64,000 bases of DNA, taken from Trichocoleus sp. GTDB taxonomy: Bacteria > Cyanobacteriota > Cyanobacteriia > Elainellales > Elainellaceae. The stretch lies in NCBI GenBank assembly GCA_036702865.1, contig DATNQD010000086.1, positions 62,001 to 126,000 on the forward strand. The letters run 5' to 3'. Shown piece by piece: positions 63,964 to 64,000 of the stretch. The first letter of the stretch is position 1; each line of letters begins with the position of its first letter. Below the pieces are notes generated by a model that ran no database searches, was not told the origin of the DNA, and saw only the letters and a program-made list of their open reading frames with translations. Made by a program: the position numbers and the translations under genes.

Positions 63964-64000
63964 GACCCGTCTCCTAATGGCTGGGAGTAAACCTGAATCC

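Noticed and set aside
1-64000. Search for insertion sequences, integrases, CRISPR arrays and restriction or toxin-antitoxin genes
   Set aside because: None seen; no transposase-like protein, terminal inverted repeat pair or regular repeat-spacer pattern could be supported.

Overview
The window is chromosomal DNA from a cyanobacterium. Three things point to this: ChlI (the chlorophyll-branch magnesium chelatase ATPase), the bilin-sensor families Cph2 and PixJ together with SigG/SapG, and the CGATCG/GCGATCGC-type (HIP1-like) octamers spread through coding and non-coding DNA. The mix of several large multi-GAF/PAS signalling proteins and C-rich intergenic spacers suits a filamentous, Leptolyngbya-like genome, but the genus is a guess. 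I see no tRNA, rRNA, CRISPR array, insertion sequence or prophage.

Layout. (1) 0.8-8.4 kb: a type I secretion locus with a parvulin-type prolyl isomerase, a HetC-like ABC exporter (cNMP-binding fold, degenerate C39-like domain, membrane domain, ATPase), a HlyD-type adaptor and a Gly/Asp-rich CHRD protein that is the obvious candidate cargo. (2) 8.6-14.4 kb: housekeeping genes (ruvC, chlI, dapB), a secreted CHAT-domain protein, an HPP-family membrane protein preceded by an NtcA-type box, and a remnant of a beta-phosphoglucomutase gene. (3) 15.0-22.1 kb: a giant Cph2-like phytochrome that carries c-di-GMP turnover domains, then ilvA and cysH. (4) 22.2-33.4 kb, minus strand: three hybrid histidine kinases whose genes overlap or nearly touch, followed by a CheY-like protein and a response regulator fused to a class III adenylate cyclase. 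(5) 34.1-38.7 kb: sigG-sapG facing a gamma-glutamylcyclotransferase-like gene coupled to glcF and glcE of glycolate dehydrogenase. (6) 38.9-51.5 kb: a glycosyltransferase-like gene, map, two intracellular GH13 alpha-glucan enzymes flanking small membrane stress proteins, the TIGR02587/TIGR02588 membrane pair, and a WD40 propeller protein fused to an L,D-transpeptidase. (7) 52.1-62.3 kb: a Pix-type phototaxis operon (PatA-like regulator, CheY, CheW, multi-GAF chemoreceptor, hybrid CheA, second CheW-like protein). (8) 62.5-64 kb: an O-methyltransferase and a DUF1330 protein.

How it fits together. Most of the window is about sensing light and passing the signal on. The Cph2-like protein should turn red/far-red and possibly blue-green light into c-di-GMP changes. 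The Pix operon should turn blue/green-type light cues into motility. The kinase cluster ends in a cAMP-making output, and cAMP is a known motility signal in cyanobacteria. The observations most worth following up are the Cph2 protein with two extra GAF domains, the membrane-segment-free PixJ-like receptor with paired DXCF/Cys-Tyr photosensor modules, the WD40-L,D-transpeptidase fusion, and the NtcA box in front of the HPP gene.
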